Shown here: positions 58,808 through 64,000 of the stretch, one piece after another
How the letters are laid out: every line of letters begins with the position of its first letter
How positions within the stretch are numbered: position 1 is the first letter of the stretch
Origin: Ciona intestinalis
Lineage: Eukaryota > Chordata > Ascidiacea > Phlebobranchia > Cionidae
NCBI RefSeq assembly: GCF_000224145.3
Contig: NC_020176.2
Coordinates: 4,067,825 to 4,131,824, forward strand
Reading direction: 5' to 3'
DNA length: 64,000 nucleotides
Program-made: the position numbers and the translations under genes
The notes under the pieces: generated by a model
The model's database searches: none
The model's input: the letters and a program-made list of their open reading frames with translations, nothing else
What the model was told of the DNA's origin: nothing

Positions 58808-61800
58808 TCAAGGGTTTGGTTTTGCAGCTGCAGCATTTGCTTTGGTTTTTAGAAATCGTTTCAATGATTCTTCCTCACGTTCGTTTTCATCTGCATGAAG
58901 TTTGATGGCTAGATATATCTCAGGGAAGTGAATGAATGAATGTAACTTACTTTATCCTCGCGTGGCCGGAAAACAACAGTCGTTATAACACGGGTTTAAC
59001 ACCTCGAGCCAGCTTACGAGTTACCATGTATGTTACTTTGTGGGTGATTATTATTTTTTTTTTTTATTTGTTTTATGTATGGCTGATAATTTGGACGNNN
59101 NNNNNNNNNNNNNNNNNNNNNNNNNNNNNNNNNNNNNNNNNNNNNNNNNNNNNNNNNNNNNNNNNNNNNNNNNNNNNNNNNNNNNNNNNNNNNNNNNNNN
59201 NNNNNNNNNNNNNNNNNNNNNNCAGTTTAAAGCTCTTCGATCCACCATTGTAGCACATGTCGCCGTGGGCAAGACACTTAATGGTAATTGCGCCAACCCA
59301 TTGGTCCATTTATGGGTTGTTTAAATAAACAGACATACATAACAAAACCAAACAAAAATAACTCATAATTATAAACACTCGGGTTAAACACCTGTGTTGT
59401 AAAGACTATAACTGTCGTTTTCCGCCACATGCGGCTAAATAAGTTACAACCATTTTAACAACACCAAACAAGCATACGAACCACCAGTGTCATCCTCGCT
59501 GTCCCCAGAACTGCTGTCTGATATATTGCTACCATGCGTCACAACTAAACCAGTCATTAGGTCTGTAAGAGAAAATTGCATTTAATTAAAACAACTACAC
59601 GTGTTGTTGCGTGCCCTGCCTAACCTGAAACATCCGATGCAACTGGGGTTTTCTTGGTTTTAGCATTTAGTTTGTCTTTCTTCATTTTCTCATATGCTGG
59701 TTTATATTCTCTGTAAGGTTATAAAAAATATGATAAATAATAAGAATGAAAACAAGTAAACATATGCATGTACTTTGTTTGTACCCTATGGTTACTAAAC
59801 ATGATGACTTTATATTTGTATACACCAGATTTAGTTTAACCATAGTAACTTTACAATAACATACTTACTTTAATTCATCTTACAAAAAATTGCCCAACCA
59901 ACATTTTAAGTTTCAACGTCCTATTCATGTCGTGTTCATCAGTGAATAGGACTACGAAACGTTGGTTATGCAAAATTCTTGCCGGAAGAGCCAAAATACA
60001 TTTATAAATAACCCCAATAAATAAATAAGCCAAAACCTAAGACACATGTATTGTAGTGCTTATTCCTGTGTGCGTGTGTGTGCAAAACGCCTCTTTAATT
60101 TGCCTTCTTCTTCCGTTCTCTTTCGTGTTTCGCGTGCGTTTAAAACTGACTCATTACAATATATACAACGCGCAATGGGTCGCTACAGTATAAATATATC
60201 TGGCAGCACCAAAATATTGTAACAACATACTTAATGTATTCTTCCCTGGCTTCTTCCACTGCTTTCAAGAAATCTTCCATCCCCGCCCCAGTAAGAGCAG
60301 AAAAGCCGACTAGCTGTGATAAAAATAACTTAAATTTATATTTATACCTTTGAATACAGTAATAAACATCAGACATGAATCATAATGGGCCAAAGTAGCC
60401 TAAATCGTATGTCCCCGACAGGGACTTCACCAACATCTACATAGAATAGAAAGAAGATCATTATTTGATACAATGAAGAGAAGGGAATTCACAACAAAAA
60501 CAGCTATTATACAAAGATATAAATTTGAGGACAAGTTTTATAAAAACAACAAGAAATATTTAAAAAATATTAAAATATTTGTCTTATATATATTTAAACT
60601 CAGTTTACTTTTAGTTTGTTGTAAAATTCGTCCAGCACCAAACTCATGGAACGTGTGAGATTGGAAATGTAGCTTTTTTCTGAACTTAATGCTTCTTCAA
60701 AAGCTTCGAAATCTGAAGTCCATTGAAGAGCAAAACTGTGATCAACAATATCTGTCTGCGGAGACAAATATATTATACAAGTTGAGATTGCAAAACTGGG
60801 GACTAATAAACAAAATCTAAAGATCAAACTTTATATTTTAATCCTGTGTTATAAAGCGCATGTTGTATATAAAAATGCAACATTTTTTTAACAATAAAGA
60901 TGCAACAAATATACAGGAAAGTTAAAATTGCTCTTCAAGTGAAAACATAATGTTATTGTAGCAACCATTTAACTCCTCAAAACAATGTCAGGGTACTGAT
61001 GTTTTTCACTATGAATAAATAAATAATAAATATCATACAGAAACTTACCAAAAACATGCAGGTTGAAATAAAATTAAAACCCCTTTAACTCGTTATTTTT
61101 TAACAGTACACTATAAAATATATAAGTGAAATGATTGTTCCCCCACCTTGTTCATTACAACAAAGAAAGGAAGTTTTGTTTTGTAGAGAATACTGCACGC
61201 GTACAACATATTGGACATGAATGTTACAGGGTTGGTACATCGGGCTGTGTCCACTATATATACAACCACTGTGGGAAAGCTTGAAGCCTGGAAATTGGTA
61301 TCTTGTATTCAACATAGATTGAATAAAATTACATTGTTAAGTAAAGCTGTCTTGAAGAATCCCCTGGTACGTTACAGATTAGGCTGGTGGTAACTGTTAG
61401 AAGTTGGTTTGGTAGTTAGGGGTTAGTGGTTGGCAGTTAAATAGATAATGTAGAGGGGAGGATTGTTCACTTACATCGACAGTTTTAATTCTGAAAAAAA
61501 GTGACCTGTATCATGTATGTGACAACAAAACTTAGTTCTGAATTAAATTGACAATAAAGCTTCATCAAATCAACACAGGCCTAAGAATATAATAAAATCC
61601 CACCAACCAGCGACTCTGTTATAATAGCACCTGATGCAGACCAGGTAAAGACTTCAATTTGCCCTGGAGTGTCAATCACAATGTTTTCTAACTCAGGAGC
61701 GCGTTTTTGAAGCAAAGATAACACCTGGAAATTACATATGTTGCAAAAACTAATGTCACAAATTTAAAAAGAAACAATATGACGGTTCTGCAAATGGCAG

Positions 61801-62696
61801 TCAAATTAATGTCATGATTTTACCTGAATCAAGAGGCAACTATGGTTCACTTTGAAAAGGTTATTGCCCTTAAAAAAAATTGAAGACAATAGCCTAAACA
61901 GCAATAGCGTTATACTTGTAAAAAATAAAAACATGTTATAAAAAGAAAAACAAAATAAACATATACCCACTCACTTGATCAAATTTTGTTGTAAACAAAT
62001 TTAGAGCCGTCATGATTCCACCGTTGGGTCCCAAACCATATTGTTTCATTACTTCTTTATAGTTAACAGTGTCCTGTATATCAATGTTAACAGGGAATGG
62101 AACTTCATGAACAGCGGGGTCAAGGTTGATAACATACGGTGACTTTTCACTTGCATGCAGATGAGCTGTAACGCGCTGTTATAGGAAAATTGTAGTTGCA
62201 TATTTTGTGGTTTGGCTCTTGTACACACTTAAGGAGGTTTGACGTCATAGATTAATGTGGCGAATGGACTATATTTTGGCTCTGCTTTTTTGTATAGATA
62301 CCTAAGTCTTTTTTTTTTTTGGTTTTAACAACTTTTAAGTTAAAAAAAAACTGTTTTAAATTTTAAACTGTGCTGTTCAAACAAATTATATCTCCCTTGT
62401 TTTAAAAGTTGGTCAAATCTGTGCTTCAATAATATAAGCCTCAAATGAACTACTACCAAAACTACATATTATACATATTAATGGTTATTTTGGTCAATAC
62501 ATAAACATAGTTGGTGTAGCAGTTGTGTTGCTATTCCCCAATTACATGTGAAACTGACCTGTACAAGTGTGGTCTTCCCTGAGCCAGCCATGCCCAACAC
62601 TATCATAGCTGTCGGTAACGTTGAACCATCTTTTAAACTTTCTTCTGTTTCCATATTTGCTTCTGCTTTGCTGGATTTGCATTCTTCAGCATCCAT
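58808..62696 (-). CDS. GPN1: GPN-loop GTPase 1
   Basis: Nine exons: 62696-62559, 62175-61975, 61724-61608, 61287-61147, 60755-60609, 60313-60231, 59710-59625, 59562-59482, 58890-58808. Total 1077 nt, 358 residues (human 374), in phase. G-domain: P-loop GMAGSGKTT (35-43), GPN loop at 95-97 in YGLGPNGGI, switch [20 protein letters not shown], base motif NK|TDIVDHS split by an intron, and SALTGAGM. An acidic/Lys C-terminal tail ends [14 protein letters not shown]1 with GPN3 is needed for RNA polymerase II assembly and nuclear import. ATG chosen at 62696; the frame is open further upstream, but only a TTG lies there. RCL1 ends 242 bp upstream on the same strand. Confidence 0.95.
58925..59335 (-). 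mobile_element. Composite SINE interrupted by an assembly gap
   Basis: Tail (GCCACGCGAGGATAAAGTAA, AACTCGTAAGCTGGCTCGAG on minus), A/T bridge, then N run, then body (GTCTTGCCCACGGCGACATG on minus). Same order as the SINE at 54875-55185. In the last GPN1 intron. Confidence 0.65.
59098..59222. other. Assembly gap (125 N)
   Basis: Run of N inside the composite SINE in the last GPN1 intron. Confidence 0.99.
59370..59465. repeat. SINE 3'-tail copy
   Basis: GGGTTAAACACCTGTGTTGT, AACTGTCGTTTTCCGCCACA and TAAATAAGTTACAACCATT. Directly beside the GPN1 exon at 59482. Confidence 0.6.
60378..60455 (-). repeat. LINE-tail copy (reverse)
   Basis: CATAATGGGCCAAAGTAGCC, then ACTTCACCAACATCTACATA with a GAATAGAA end. 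In a GPN1 intron. Confidence 0.6.
61350..61478. repeat. MITE, AGTGAAGAATCC family (reverse)
   Basis: TTGAAGAATCCCCTGGTACG, TTACAGATTAGGCTGGTGGT and GGGGAGGATTGTTCACTTA. In a GPN1 intron. Confidence 0.65.
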
Positions 62697-62938
62697 TTTG
62701 TTAGAGTTAACGTGCAACGGGTTTATAGAAGGTTTACTACACAGGTCAGATCTGAGATTTTAAAGCGCAAAATACATTATTGGTTGCAAGTTGAGACCAT
62801 TGTTAAAACGATAAGGATAATTTTAAACAAAGTTTTCCGGATTATGGCAAAAAACTAGTTACTGATGTTAAACAGAAAGACTGCTGTTGTATTTCTTACA
62901 ATACTTATAACCAAAACCCCATGCAAGCCAAGTAAACT

Positions 62939-64000
62939 CTATCTAATTGTTTTGCTCATATTTGAAAAGCCTACACCAACACAAGTTAACAATACTTTAG
63001 AACTTCCAATGTTTTGTCCCATTTGATCACCGCTATAAGTTTTTGCTTCCAGTTTGAAAGTTACTTGAAGAAAATCTCGAATGTGTCGCAAAAATTCAAT
63101 CGTATACGGAGTTAGTGGACCAAACAAAACTTTCCCAACGTCCTGTTCCCCCAGAGCCATGAAAAGGGCAGCTAGATACTGACTTGATGAACCCACACAA
63201 CCACCACTGTGGATTTCCTCCAACAAAGCACATGCTGCTCGCTTACCAAGCTCTTCCGGATCAACTGATGCATTCTCGGACTTTGGCAAAGAGTTGCATT
63301 CTGCTGACAGAATAACATCCTTGGTTGATCTAGCTTCTAGGTAGATTCCAAATCCAGGAGATTTTCCAGACTGTGCCCCTTTTAAATGGTCAGTATTAAT
63401 ATAGATATCTGGTATAAATCCATTCAGCACCCCCCTTGCAGAGGTAACAAGTCGGTTTGGCATTTGGGGAGACACCCGTGTTGCATAAGCGACCCCTCTG
63501 ATGTTTTTAACTTTACCAGGCTCTGTGAAGTTGAGTGTTCGTAACTTGTTGACCCTCGGACAATGGAAATATATTTCACCCCCACCACCAGGTGATGCCC
63601 CGCGCTTATTTATCTTTAGCTCTAAATCGTCACCAACACCAAACAGTTTCATCAGCGGCAAATTTGTGCCTTTTAAAAAATCAACAGTGGGATCAGCATG
63701 ATCGTTTGTTATGCCTGTTAAGGTACAACTAACTGCTTGCTTGCAAAACGGTGCCAAACATATTATAACTTCCAGATAATACCCAATAGATCTTTCTAGG
63801 TTGCAGTCATGGTCTAATGTCCCTCCAATTAAAATTCCTGGCCGGTACAACAGAGTAGTCCCAGTGACGCTGATATCTATTTTTGTTCCATTAGTTAATC
63901 TGTCCAGCAAACTTAACAAGTTTGCTTCAAATTCATGGAGTCCTGGATTCTCGTCAGAACTTCTTATTTTCTTGATTTTTACAGGCTTCCCGCTTAGCGT
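62939..64000 (-). CDS. RCL1: RNA 3'-terminal phosphate cyclase-like protein RCL1 (5' end beyond window)
   Basis: The reading frame is open from the window edge (64000, TLSGKPVKIKKIRSSDENPG) to TAG at 62939-62941; 353 codons visible, no intron. Family marks: GTTLLYRPGILIGG, RSIGYYLE, the glycine loop RGASPGGGGEIYF, VSPQMPNRLV, KSPGFGIYLEARST, EEIHSGGCVGSSSQYL, and TCVGVGFSNMSKT at the end. RCL1 resembles RNA cyclase but lacks cyclase activity; it acts in the nucleolar SSU processome for 18S rRNA maturation. About 25 N-terminal residues are missing here. GPN1 follows 242 bp downstream with no AATAAA on this strand in between. Confidence 0.95.
   Translation of the reverse strand, partial: TLSGKPVKIKKIRSSDENPGLHEFEANLLSLLDRLTNGTKIDISVTGTTLLYRPGILIGGTLDHDCNLERSIGYYLEVIICLAPFCKQAVSCTLTGITNDHADPTVDFLKGTNLPLMKLFGVGDDLELKINKRGASPGGGGEIYFHCPRVNKLRTLNFTEPGKVKNIRGVAYATRVSPQMPNRLVTSARGVLNGFIPDIYINTDHLKGAQSGKSPGFGIYLEARSTKDVILSAECNSLPKSENASVDPEELGKRAACALLEEIHSGGCVGSSSQYLAALFMALGEQDVGKVLFGPLTPYTIEFLRHIRDFLQVTFKLEAKTYSGDQMGQNIGSSKVLLTCVGVGFSNMSKTIR

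Noticed and set aside
58674-58898. 74-residue plus-strand frame ending FSSA
   Set aside because: It is antisense to the last GPN1 exon (58890-58808).
59051-59324. Frames crossing the N run
   Set aside because: Artefacts of undefined bases inside a SINE.
61808-61878. Extra GPN1 exon between exons 2 and 3
   Set aside because: Splice-like ends exist, but exons 2 and 3 join in phase without it and give the conserved switch region order.

Overview
The window looks like nuclear DNA of an ascidian tunicate, most likely Ciona. The evidence is compact AT-rich introns, chordate-type genes (VSX, DISP1, MED1, BRMS1L) and dense short dispersed repeats. I located 14 protein-coding genes. Exon models were built by hand from GT-AG (once AT-AC) splice sites and checked for reading phase.

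Layout. 1-5970: last two exons of a hemicentin/fibulin-type matrix protein (+), an inverted satellite array, the 3' end of a LINE, a MADF-BESS gene (+) partly hidden by an N gap, and the intronless rRNA methyltransferase gene NSUN5 (+). 6460-11970: two tandem glycine-rich RRM proteins (-). 12800-19493: full-length Dispatched (-), head to head with BRMS1L (+, 19878-23390). 23780-31707: mitochondrial isoleucyl-tRNA synthetase IARS2 (-, 15 exons). 32428-35828: Vsx homeobox gene (-). 38270-51661: Mediator subunit MED1 (-, about 29 exons). 53096-57606: two tandem CRIP LIM-domain genes (-). 58808-62696: GPN1 (-). 62939-64000: RCL1 (-), running off the edge.

Most genes are housekeeping: rRNA modification and processing (NSUN5, RCL1), Pol II assembly and function (GPN1, MED1), chromatin repression (BRMS1L) and mitochondrial translation (IARS2). 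Vsx and Dispatched are developmental. RCL1 and GPN1 lie 242 bp apart on the same strand with no AATAAA between them, so they are a candidate operon pair.

The most striking signal is a 190-bp block in the last intron of both RRM paralogs. It has about 3 differences between copies while the flanking introns do not align. It holds a potential cassette exon with in-frame stops, plus three short segments that allow two mutually exclusive RNA pairings around that exon. This suggests a structure-controlled splicing switch. Other notable signals are an AT-AC (U12-type) intron in BRMS1L, three homologous CRIP-type core promoters for only two CRIP genes, a furin-like site in Dispatched, and a tRNA-head-only SINE insertion with a perfect 11-bp target duplication.
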